A stretch of 33,307 nt of DNA from CAYLMM01 sp964646035 (GTDB taxonomy: Bacteria > Krumholzibacteriota > Krumholzibacteriia > LZORAL124-64-63). Below the pieces are notes generated by a model. That model was not told the origin of the DNA and ran no database searches. It saw nothing but the letters and a program-made list of their open reading frames with translations. The translations under genes were made by a program, and so were the position numbers. Where the stretch lies: contig CAZYDJ010000011.1 of the NCBI GenBank assembly GCA_964646035.1, forward strand, positions 1 through 33,307. The letters run 5' to 3'. How positions within the stretch are numbered: the stretch's first letter is position 1; each line of letters begins with the position of its first letter. Of the stretch, positions 23,394 through 29,912 are shown piece after piece.

Positions 23394-23864
23394 ATGTTGC
23401 CCCTGAAGAAGATTCTCTGCCCCACCGATTTTTCCGACCCGTCCTTCGCCGCTCTCAAGGCCGCCGACGAGTTGGCCGGGCAGTACGGCGCGGAACTGAT
23501 CCTGGTCTACGCCGCGCCCGCGGTGCCTGTCTTCCCGGCGCCCGCGGAGGGAACGGTGGTCGCCACGACCACCTTCAACGTTCCCGAGTACCAGAAGGAG
23601 ATGGACGCCCACGCCAACGAGTTGCTCGAAAAGACGGTCCGTGATCACGTTTCCGAGGGGGTCTCGGCGCAGACGCGGATCATCCACGAGGATCCGGCGA
23701 CCGGCGTTCTGGATCTGGCCGATACCGAAGGCGTCGATCTGATAGTCATCGCCACCCACGGCCGGTCGGGATGGCGCCGCTTCCTCTTCGGATCGGTGGC
23801 CGCCAAGGTGGTCCGCTACTCGACGTGCCCGGTGCTGACGATCCGCCCTCCCCAGGAAGCCTGA
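23394..23864 (+). CDS. Universal stress protein (UspA family)
   Basis: A 156-residue single-domain Usp protein. The start is the ATG with AAAGGAG 7 nt upstream. LKKILCPTDFSDPSFAALKAADELA at the N-terminus is the classic beta1-alpha1 segment, and VDLIVIATHGRSGWRRFLFGSVAAKVVRYSTCPVLTIRP contains the ATP-binding GxxGx(9)G(S/T) pattern (GRSG then GS), so this is probably an ATP-binding, MJ0577-type member. It carries an extra loop (about 45-65, PAPAEGTVVATTTF). The role in stress survival is inferred from the family. It ends just before a strong palindromic terminator shared with the convergent epimerase-like gene. Confidence 0.96.
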   Translation: MLPLKKILCPTDFSDPSFAALKAADELAGQYGAELILVYAAPAVPVFPAPAEGTVVATTTFNVPEYQKEMDAHANELLEKTVRDHVSEGVSAQTRIIHEDPATGVLDLADTEGVDLIVIATHGRSGWRRFLFGSVAAKVVRYSTCPVLTIRPPQEA

Positions 23865-23892
23865 GCCGGACTCGGCGGGATCTGACGTGAAG

Positions 23893-23918
23893 CGAGGCGC
23901 CCCCGCGGGGGCGCCTCG
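23893..23918. terminator. Bidirectional terminator between the Usp and epimerase-like genes
   Basis: A 26-bp perfect palindrome; each half is cgaggcgcccccg or its complement, so a stem of about 11 bp with a 4-nt loop forms on either strand. It lies in the 80-bp gap between convergent stop codons. The downstream tracts are only mildly T-rich (TCGTGTCTC on the plus strand). Confidence 0.7.
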
Positions 23919-23944
23919 TCGTGTCTCACGCCGGGTCGCCGGGA

Positions 23945-25060
23945 TCAGCCTTGTTCGGCGCGGGCGTGCCACGCCGCCAACAACTCGGCCTCGCGTTCGG
24001 GCTTCAGGCCGGAGCGGAGGTTGAGGCGGCGCTCCTCGGGCAGGGTGCGGAACCAGTCCAGGGTGTCGCGGACGGTCTCGCTGACCGGCCGGCGGCCCAG
24101 GCCCGATTTCCTCGCCTTCGCGGTGACCACCCGACCCCAGCCCATCTCTTCGCTGCCGGCCCAGACGGGCATATCCGACCAGGCCGCGACCTCATGCTCC
24201 TTGAGAAACTCTTCGTCCGCCCAGGTGAAGACGGCGTCGCTTCCGGATACGCTGCGGCAGGTCTCGAGCAGTTCCCGGATCATCAACGAGTCGGCGGGGG
24301 AGTCGGCGTTGAATACCCCGGTAACCCGGCGTTCGATGCAGTGGATGATCCACTCCGCGAGATCGCGGACGTCGATGAACTGGGCGTAGTCGCCGCCGCT
24401 TCCGGGAGCCAGCACCTCGCCGCCGCGTGAGATGCGGGCCGGCCAATAGGTGAAGCGGTCGGTGCGGTCGCCGGGGCCGACGATCAGGCCGGGGCGGATG
24501 TTGGTGACCCGGCCGGGCAGCGAGCGTTCGGCCGCCTGTTCGCAGAGAGCCTTCAGGGGACCGTAGGTATCGTTGGTGATTTCCTCGACGGTCTCGTCGT
24601 CCATGGTCTGCGGCGGAGTGGACTCGTCGACGCCGGGATTATCCATCACGCCGTAGACCGAGATCGATGAGATGAAGACGTATTGCTGGACGTGGGGAGC
24701 GAGCAGGTCGGCCGACATCTTGACCACTCGCGGGATGTAGCCGGAAGTGTCGATGACGGCGTCCCAGTCCCTGCCCTCGAGGGCGGTCAGATCGCCGTCG
24801 CGGTCACCGCGCAGCTTTTCCAGGTCGGGGAAGAGATGGGGATTCGTGCGGCCCCGGTTGAAGAGCGTCATCTCGTGCCCCCGGGCCAGCGCGGCGCGAA
24901 CGGTATGCGGGCCGAGGAAGCCGGTGCCGCCGAGTATCAGCAGCTTGAGCTTGCGGCCTCCGTTGGGGGCATGATTGCCGCATCCGGCCAGGGCGCCGCT
25001 GCCGATCACGGCTCCGCCGACCAGCGTGTTGCGCAGGAATTCACGTCTCGTCCAAGTCAT
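23945..25060 (-). CDS. NAD-dependent epimerase/dehydratase-like protein with Tat lipoprotein signal
   Basis: A 371-residue extended short-chain dehydrogenase/reductase. The N-terminus is a twin-arginine signal (TRREFLRNTL) followed by a hydrophobic stretch and a lipobox LAGC (24-27), so the protein is predicted to be exported folded and lipid-anchored. The Rossmann motif GGTGFLG (44-50) follows. It has NRG at 68-70 (a basic residue after beta-2), the strand VFISSISVYG (about 128-137) and the catalytic pair Y166-K170 in YGPLK. Later motifs are NIRPGLIVGPGDRTDRFTYWPARI and FIDVRDLAEWI. Similar proteins include the isoflavone-reductase/epimerase-like SDRs of environmental bacteria. An SDR outside the cytoplasm must bring its cofactor through Tat, as other exported oxidoreductases do. 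The substrate is unknown. Confidence 0.9.
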   Translation of the reverse strand: MTWTRREFLRNTLVGGAVIGSGALAGCGNHAPNGGRKLKLLILGGTGFLGPHTVRAALARGHEMTLFNRGRTNPHLFPDLEKLRGDRDGDLTALEGRDWDAVIDTSGYIPRVVKMSADLLAPHVQQYVFISSISVYGVMDNPGVDESTPPQTMDDETVEEITNDTYGPLKALCEQAAERSLPGRVTNIRPGLIVGPGDRTDRFTYWPARISRGGEVLAPGSGGDYAQFIDVRDLAEWIIHCIERRVTGVFNADSPADSLMIRELLETCRSVSGSDAVFTWADEEFLKEHEVAAWSDMPVWAGSEEMGWGRVVTAKARKSGLGRRPVSETVRDTLDWFRTLPEERRLNLRSGLKPEREAELLAAWHARAEQG

Positions 25061-25103
25061 GTCTGATCTCCGTATTCAGGGGTTCGGGTTCAGCGGGATT
25101 CAA

Positions 25104-25132
25104 ATACTACACTCGGTGGCCGCTGCGGTCAC
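25104..25132 (-). promoter_or_regulatory. Candidate promoter of the epimerase-like gene
   Basis: Minus strand: GTGACC (25127-25132), a 17-bp spacer, and TAGTAT (25104-25109). Both boxes match 4 of 6, and the -35 overlaps the end of the carrier gene. The gap between the two genes is 68 bp, so the gene may also be co-transcribed with the carrier. Confidence 0.3.
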
Positions 25133-26511
25133 GGCGAAACGGAGACCGGATCCGGGCGCTGATCCAAACGCCGGCGCTGGGCGATTCCCAGCCAGACGCC
25201 GACCGCCCCCCAGGCCACGGCGATCGGAACCGCGGTGAACGCGATGCCGGCCAACCCGAGTCCGGCCTTGGTCAACAGATCGAAGGCAGAGGCGCCGAGG
25301 GCGTCGCCGCCACGGTAGACGAAGGTGTCGATGAAGCTCTTCGCCTTGTACTTCTCCTCCAGCGGCAGGATCGTGAACAGGGTCTCGCGGGCCGGCCGGA
25401 CCAAGGCATAGTTGGCGGCGCGTCTCGCCACCTGGAAGATGATCAGCACCGTCAGGGCGGGCGCCAGGCCCAGCGCCAGGAATCCGACGGCGGTAAGCAC
25501 CGGCAGCACCGCCAGCGCCGCCGAGACGCCGAATCGCCGGATGATCCGGCCGGTGAAGGCGATCTGGGTGATCAGGGTGATGAGATTGACCCAGAAATCG
25601 ATCCTGGCGAAGAGCGCGGCCCGGGCCGCCCGGTCGGCAACCGCTCCGGCCACGATGTTGGCCTGTTCGAAGTAGAGGAAGGTCGAGCTGAGGCTGTAAA
25701 GGAAGAGGAAGGCGCTGATGCCGAGCAGATAGGGCGAGCGCAGCGTGAGGCGGATGCCGTTGAGGACGCCGCCGTTCATTCCGGATTCGCCGGCCGCCGC
25801 GCCGCCGGCCGCCGCGCCGCCGGCCGACTCGTTGCTGCCGGGCTTGCCGCCGCCCCGTGCACGGTCCTCGCCGCCGTCGCTGTCTGCGGTTTCGGGAGCC
25901 AGGTTCGCAAAGGCGAAGTTGAGCGATCGCACGCAGAGTATGGCGGCGATCAGCAGGGCCATCGAGACCAGGATCAGATTCGGCCGTCCGATCACGCCGA
26001 CCAGTTCGGCGGTGATCCGGGCGCCGACGACCGCCCCGAGCGTGCCGCCGATGGCGATCAGGCCGAAGAGCCGTTTGCTGCGGTCGAAGCCGAAGCCGTC
26101 GGCCATGAAAGCCCAGAACAGCGATACCGCGAACATGTTGAAGACGCTGATCCAGACGTAGAAGATCCGGCCGAGCAGGATGTCCGATCCGCCGGACAGG
26201 GAGCGCAGCATCACGAAGAAGACCAGGAGGTTGATCGTGAAGAACCAGTAGGTCGCCGGCAGGAAGATGCGCCGGGGATAGCGGTTGACCAGGGCTCCGA
26301 ACAGGGGCGTGGCCAGGAACATGGCGCCCAGGGTGCAGAGGAAAAGCCAAGGGAGATTGCGGACGCCGCCCGCGAGTCCCATCTCTTCACGCAACGGCCT
26401 CAGGATGTAGTAGGCGCTCAGGACGAAGAAAAAATAGAGGCATGACAGCAGGACCGCCCGGGTTTCCCCGTCTCTGATCCCGGCAACTCTCTTCAATGAC
26501 GACAGGGACAT
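25129..26511 (-). CDS. NTT/AAA-type (ATP/ADP translocase-like) major facilitator carrier
   Basis: A 460-residue inner-membrane protein with about twelve helices. The segment ILRPLREEMGL (about 36-46) is a hallmark of the Npt1/Npt2 nucleotide-transporter-like MFS group. Further signatures are VWISVFNMFAVSLFWAFMAD (about 118-137), RLFGLIAIGGTLGAVVGA, RAANYALVRPARETLFTILPLEEKYKAKSFIDTFVYRGGDALGA. In intracellular parasites NTT proteins exchange host ATP for ADP; many free-living bacteria have relatives of unknown substrate, which is the likelier case here. A long Gly/Ala/Ser loop (about 207-247) separates the halves and contains a 15-bp DNA repeat. The ATG has AAAGG 6 nt upstream. It is divergent from ktrB. 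Confidence 0.87.
   Translation of the reverse strand: MSLSSLKRVAGIRDGETRAVLLSCLYFFFVLSAYYILRPLREEMGLAGGVRNLPWLFLCTLGAMFLATPLFGALVNRYPRRIFLPATYWFFTINLLVFFVMLRSLSGGSDILLGRIFYVWISVFNMFAVSLFWAFMADGFGFDRSKRLFGLIAIGGTLGAVVGARITAELVGVIGRPNLILVSMALLIAAILCVRSLNFAFANLAPETADSDGGEDRARGGGKPGSNESAGGAAAGGAAAGESGMNGGVLNGIRLTLRSPYLLGISAFLFLYSLSSTFLYFEQANIVAGAVADRAARAALFARIDFWVNLITLITQIAFTGRIIRRFGVSAALAVLPVLTAVGFLALGLAPALTVLIIFQVARRAANYALVRPARETLFTILPLEEKYKAKSFIDTFVYRGGDALGASAFDLLTKAGLGLAGIAFTAVPIAVAWGAVGVWLGIAQRRRLDQRPDPVSVSP
25789..25826. repeat. 15-bp tandem repeat (about 2.5 copies) inside the NTT-like gene
   Basis: The unit gccggccgccgcgcc occurs at 25789-25803 and 25804-25818, with 8 further bases of a third copy. 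It encodes the Gly-Gly-Ala-Ala-Ala repeats of the central loop. The length is a multiple of three, so copy-number changes keep the frame. Confidence 0.8.
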
Positions 26512-26682
26512 CGAGTACCTTTCTCTTGGCGGGATTGACGGTCACCCACTACGACGAGACGGGGAAGTGGTTTCCCCGGGAATGTGAATTCGCTGTCCGG
26601 CCGGTCGATTCCGATGCTAGGATTCACGAGTTGTCGAAAACGGAGCGGCGATCAGGAAAGCCGCCTGATTCCGGATGGAGCT

Positions 26683-28065
26683 ATGACGGTCACTCATCGT
26701 ACGACTCATCGCAGCGGCATGAACGCGGCCCGGACCGCGTTGATGGGATTCGCCGCGGTCATCCTGGCCGGAACCTGCCTGCTGATGCTGCCCGCCTGCT
26801 CCCGCGTCGGCGGCCTGGGCTTCGTCGACGCGCTGTTCACTGCCACTTCCGCCACCTGCGTGACGGGACTGATCGTGGTCGATACCGGCACTTCCTTCTC
26901 GCCACTTGGCCAGGGTGTCGTGCTGTTGCTGATCCAGGTCGGCGGCATCGGCATCATGACCCTCTCGGCGTTCACGCTGCTGATGTTCGGCCGCCGCTCC
27001 TCGTTGGCGATGTCCGACGCGATCGGCGGATCCTATCTGGGCGGTCGCCGGATACGCATATCGACCCTTTTGCTCGGGACGGTGGCGATCACCCTGACCT
27101 GCGAAGCGGCCGGCGCCCTTTTCCTGCTGCTGCGGTGGCGCGGCGATTTCGCCGGGACGGGGGAAGCGGTATGGAACTCGATGTTCCATGCTGTCTCGGC
27201 GTTTTGCAATGCCGGGTTCTCCCTCTTCCCGGACAGCCTCTGCGGCTACGCTTCGGATCCGGCGGTCAATGTGGTGATCTGCCTGCTGATCATCTGCGGC
27301 GGCCTCGGCTTCTTCGTGTTGACGGAACTGGCCGCCAAGGCCGCGGCCGCCAGGACCGGCCAGAGGCGGCGATTGAGCTTCCATGCCCGGATCGTGCTGA
27401 GCATTTCCGCGTTGCTGCTGGTCGTCGGCGCGCTATTCTTCTTTCTGCTCGAACACTCCGGCAGCATGGCCGGGCTTACGTTGCCCGATGCGGTCATGCG
27501 TTCGGTTTTCCAATCGGTGACCGCCCGCACGGCCGGATTCAACACCGTGGATATCCACGGACTTTCCAACGCCTCGCTCTTCACACTGATCTTTTTGATG
27601 TTCTTCGGGGGAGCGCCGGGTTCGATGGCCGGCGGCGTGAAGGTGACCACCCTCGGGGTGGTCCTGGTAGTGGTCGTTTCGCGTCTGCGCGGGAGCAGGC
27701 GTCCGTCGCTCTTCGGCCGCTCGATCGGCAGTTCGAATCTGGAGCGGGCGGTTGCCCTGATCATCATCTCGGCGGCGCTGGTGGGAGTGCTGCTGATGCT
27801 GCTGCTGGTGACCGAGTCGGCGGGCGTTGCCGATCCCCAGGGCAGGGGTATGTTCCTGAAGCTGGCTTTCGAATGCGTTTCCGCGTTCGGAACGGTCGGG
27901 CTTTCCACGGGCGTGACTCCCGACCTGAGCGTGGCCGGCAGGATCCTGGTGACCTTGCTGATGTTCATCGGCCGCCTCGGCCCGCTGACCCTGGTGGCGG
28001 CCATGGAACGGCGCCGCAGCGCGCCCGCATACGAATATCCCGAAGAGGAACTGATGATCGGCTGA
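26683..28065 (+). CDS. ktrB: Potassium channel/transporter subunit KtrB
   Basis: A 460-residue inner-membrane K+ (Na+-coupled) translocating subunit of the Trk/Ktr/HKT superfamily. Four membrane-pore-membrane repeats are visible, each with its selectivity-filter glycine: G62 (TCVTGL), G178 (FCNAGF), G285 (RTAGF) and G406 (GTVGLSTG). The flexible gate region FFGGAPGSMAGGVK (about 308-320) lies in helix D3M2 and is well conserved. Length suits KtrB rather than TrkH. The ATG is chosen at 26683, just before the first helix; a GTG at 26584 would add 33 hydrophilic residues. GGA(N)2GGAG lies just upstream. A weak extended -10 (TGC TAGGAT, 26615-26623) could drive the operon. ktrA follows 31 bp downstream. 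Confidence 0.94.
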   Translation: MTVTHRTTHRSGMNAARTALMGFAAVILAGTCLLMLPACSRVGGLGFVDALFTATSATCVTGLIVVDTGTSFSPLGQGVVLLLIQVGGIGIMTLSAFTLLMFGRRSSLAMSDAIGGSYLGGRRIRISTLLLGTVAITLTCEAAGALFLLLRWRGDFAGTGEAVWNSMFHAVSAFCNAGFSLFPDSLCGYASDPAVNVVICLLIICGGLGFFVLTELAAKAAAARTGQRRRLSFHARIVLSISALLLVVGALFFFLLEHSGSMAGLTLPDAVMRSVFQSVTARTAGFNTVDIHGLSNASLFTLIFLMFFGGAPGSMAGGVKVTTLGVVLVVVVSRLRGSRRPSLFGRSIGSSNLERAVALIIISAALVGVLLMLLLVTESAGVADPQGRGMFLKLAFECVSAFGTVGLSTGVTPDLSVAGRILVTLLMFIGRLGPLTLVAAMERRRSAPAYEYPEEELMIG

Positions 28066-28096
28066 TGCCGGTCGGCCCCGCGTCAGGAGAGAAAAG

Positions 28097-28753
28097 ATGA
28101 AGCAGATCGCCGTGATCGGCTTGAGCAGTTTCGGCTATTACCTGGCCCTCCGACTTTCCGAGCTGAGCTGCGAGGTCCTGGCCATCGACAAGGACGAGGC
28201 CCTGATCGACAAGGTGAAGGACTCGGTCACCAAGGCGGTGATAGCCGACGCGACCGACAGGGACGTGATGGATGAACTGGGAGTCGTCGGCTCCGACGCC
28301 ATCGTGCTCAGCCTGGGCTCCGACCTCGAGGCCTCGATCATCACCGCGATGCATCTCAAGGACCTGGGCGCCAAGCGGATCATCGCCAAGGTGCTCTCGG
28401 AGGAGCACCTGCGGGTGATGCGCCTGTTGGAAGTCGACCAGATCATCTTCCCCGAGCGCGATACCGGCTATCAACTCGCCCATACTCTCTGCGAGAAGAA
28501 CATCCTGGAATATCTAGACCTCGGCTCCGACTACGCAGTGGTCGAGCTGGCGCCGACGCCCGAGATGATCGGCAAGACACTGATCGAATTGGATTTCAGG
28601 AAGCGCTACGGCTGCGTGGTCATGGCTCTGCGCGAACGCGGCCATTCGGGAGAGACGATCATTCCCGAAGCGACGACTGCCATCGGCGAGAACCACGTTA
28701 TGGTGCTGATGGGCAAGGATGTGGATCTGGAAAAACTGGCCGGGAAGAGCTGA
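28097..28753 (+). CDS. ktrA: Potassium uptake regulatory subunit KtrA (RCK)
   Basis: A 218-residue cytoplasmic regulator that forms an octameric ring on KtrB and gates it in response to ATP/ADP and, in some species, c-di-AMP. RCK_N (about 1-130) has the Rossmann start QIAVIGLSSFGYYLA (the glycine-rich turn is GLSSFG rather than the usual GLGRFG) and D31 at the end of beta-2, followed by DATD and the SDAIVLSLGSDLEASIITAMHLKDLG segment. RCK_C (about 136-216) begins LEYLDLGSDYAVVELAPTP. RCK_C is the domain that binds c-di-AMP in Firmicutes. The ATG has AGGAGAG 6 nt upstream. It is in an operon with ktrB. Confidence 0.95.
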   Translation: MKQIAVIGLSSFGYYLALRLSELSCEVLAIDKDEALIDKVKDSVTKAVIADATDRDVMDELGVVGSDAIVLSLGSDLEASIITAMHLKDLGAKRIIAKVLSEEHLRVMRLLEVDQIIFPERDTGYQLAHTLCEKNILEYLDLGSDYAVVELAPTPEMIGKTLIELDFRKRYGCVVMALRERGHSGETIIPEATTAIGENHVMVLMGKDVDLEKLAGKS

Positions 28754-28776
28754 CGCCCGGCGCCCGGACCGGAAAC

Positions 28777-28800
28777 GGGACGGCGCAGTCCGCGCCGCCC
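28777..28800. terminator. Hairpin between the convergent ktrA and hypothetical genes
   Basis: ggg(a)cggcgc (28777-28786) pairs with gcgccgccc (28792-28800): 9 bp with one bulged A and a 5-nt loop. On the minus strand it is followed by GTTTCC. It probably terminates the secreted-hypothetical transcript and possibly ktrA. Confidence 0.4.
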
Positions 28801-28820
28801 CGATCGATCGGGCTCGCGGG

Positions 28821-29807
28821 TCAGGGCATTTGCATGTTCAAGCGCACGCCTAGTGTCCAGTCGACGACTTCGGTGAACATGTCGTCGGTCGGGAGGGTTG
28901 CGAAGAGAGCCGGTCGCGCCGCACCGACGGCCAGTTCGCAGCCCAGCGAAAGCACGTTGGTGAAGCGGTCGGCGAAGTCGTCGTACTCTTCGCTCGCCGC
29001 GAGGATACCCCTGAACTCCATCAGCATATTCACTTTCTGCATGCCGAGGCACAGCGTTGCCCGGTAGTTCAGGAATACTTGCGCGCTGCCTTCGTCCGGG
29101 AACATGAGCATGGGGCCGAAGGCAGTGTCGAGATGGCCGTTCTCGCCGACCGGGAAGCGGGAGAAGGACAGCAGCACCGGCGTGGTCATGTTCGGCAGGT
29201 ACTTCTGCGGTGATGTGTTGTCGGCCATCCAACCGAGCACTGCGGGGGTGAAGTTATCCGATGAAGTGGGTAGATGCAGACCCAGCATCACGCCGGAAAA
29301 GCGCTCGTTGCAGGAGACCGGCTCGGACCACGACTGCTGATCCTCCGCCGTCTCGGGCTTTGTTCCGGAATCGTCAGCGGAATTCTGCGCAGACTCGGCG
29401 TCGATGCCCGTGGAGCCGATCTCGTTGTATTGACCCGGATCGGTTTTCGGCTTCGGCGCCTGCTTCCGCTCTGCTTTCGTTTTCGACCAGAAGACCTGCA
29501 GCCCGAAGAAGGCGTTGCCGATCTTGGTTTCGTTCTCGGAGTAATAACCGTGATCTATCCCGGCATGGACCATGGGCAGGGTGATCAGCAGGTTGGTGGC
29601 CCGTCCCATCGGCACGTTGCTTTCGAACTGCCAGGCTCCGGACATGGTAGAGACGTTGTCGCCGTTTGAGAGGAACGGCTTCAGGAACCGGATCCCGGCC
29701 ACGGTTTCGTTTTCGGGCAGGGGATATCCAAGCAGATTCCCGGCGTCGGCGGAAGCCGAAGCCAGGCAGACCGCGATCAACGAGCAGATTACGATCTTGT
29801 TTCTCAT
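28821..29807 (-). CDS. Secreted hypothetical protein, possibly an outer-membrane beta-barrel
   Basis: A 328-residue protein I do not recognise. Residues 1-22 form a signal peptide (MRNKIVICSLIAVCLASASADA). The mature protein alternates short amphipathic strands typical of outer-membrane barrels or lipid-associated beta proteins (NLLITLPMVHAGIDHGYYS, NAFFGLQVFWS, FSGVMLGLHLP, PVLLSFSRFPV, VFLNYRATLCLGM, VVDWTLGVRLNMQMP). The last residues finish on a strand without a terminal aromatic. A hydrophilic K/P/D/S-rich insert (about 110-162) splits the barrel. DNA composition matches its neighbours. It is divergent from the second subtilase with 105 bp between, so the two may share a control region. 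Confidence 0.72.
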   Translation of the reverse strand: MRNKIVICSLIAVCLASASADAGNLLGYPLPENETVAGIRFLKPFLSNGDNVSTMSGAWQFESNVPMGRATNLLITLPMVHAGIDHGYYSENETKIGNAFFGLQVFWSKTKAERKQAPKPKTDPGQYNEIGSTGIDAESAQNSADDSGTKPETAEDQQSWSEPVSCNERFSGVMLGLHLPTSSDNFTPAVLGWMADNTSPQKYLPNMTTPVLLSFSRFPVGENGHLDTAFGPMLMFPDEGSAQVFLNYRATLCLGMQKVNMLMEFRGILAASEEYDDFADRFTNVLSLGCELAVGAARPALFATLPTDDMFTEVVDWTLGVRLNMQMP

Positions 29808-29864
29808 GGCTTAACCTGTCCTTGTTTCCGGCGAGGGTTCACGCGACAATCGGACTGGAGCGGA

Positions 29865-29874
29865 ATTCTATCAT
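29865..29874. promoter_or_regulatory. Overlapping divergent -10 elements
   Basis: On the minus strand TGATAGAAT (29865-29873) gives an extended -10 with TAGAAT (5 of 6) for the hypothetical gene. On the plus strand TATCAT (29869-29874, 5 of 6) could serve the subtilase. The two overlap, so polymerase binding would be mutually exclusive. No clear -35 boxes are seen. Confidence 0.35.
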
Positions 29875-29912
29875 CCGCAATCTATTTCCGCGATAGCCAA
29901 GGAGCTCCTGAA

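Noticed and set aside
28799..28812. Palindrome cccgatcgatcggg as a possible operator
   Set aside because: It is a 14-bp palindrome between two convergent gene ends with no promoter nearby. Such GATC-rich palindromes are easily produced by chance in this composition.
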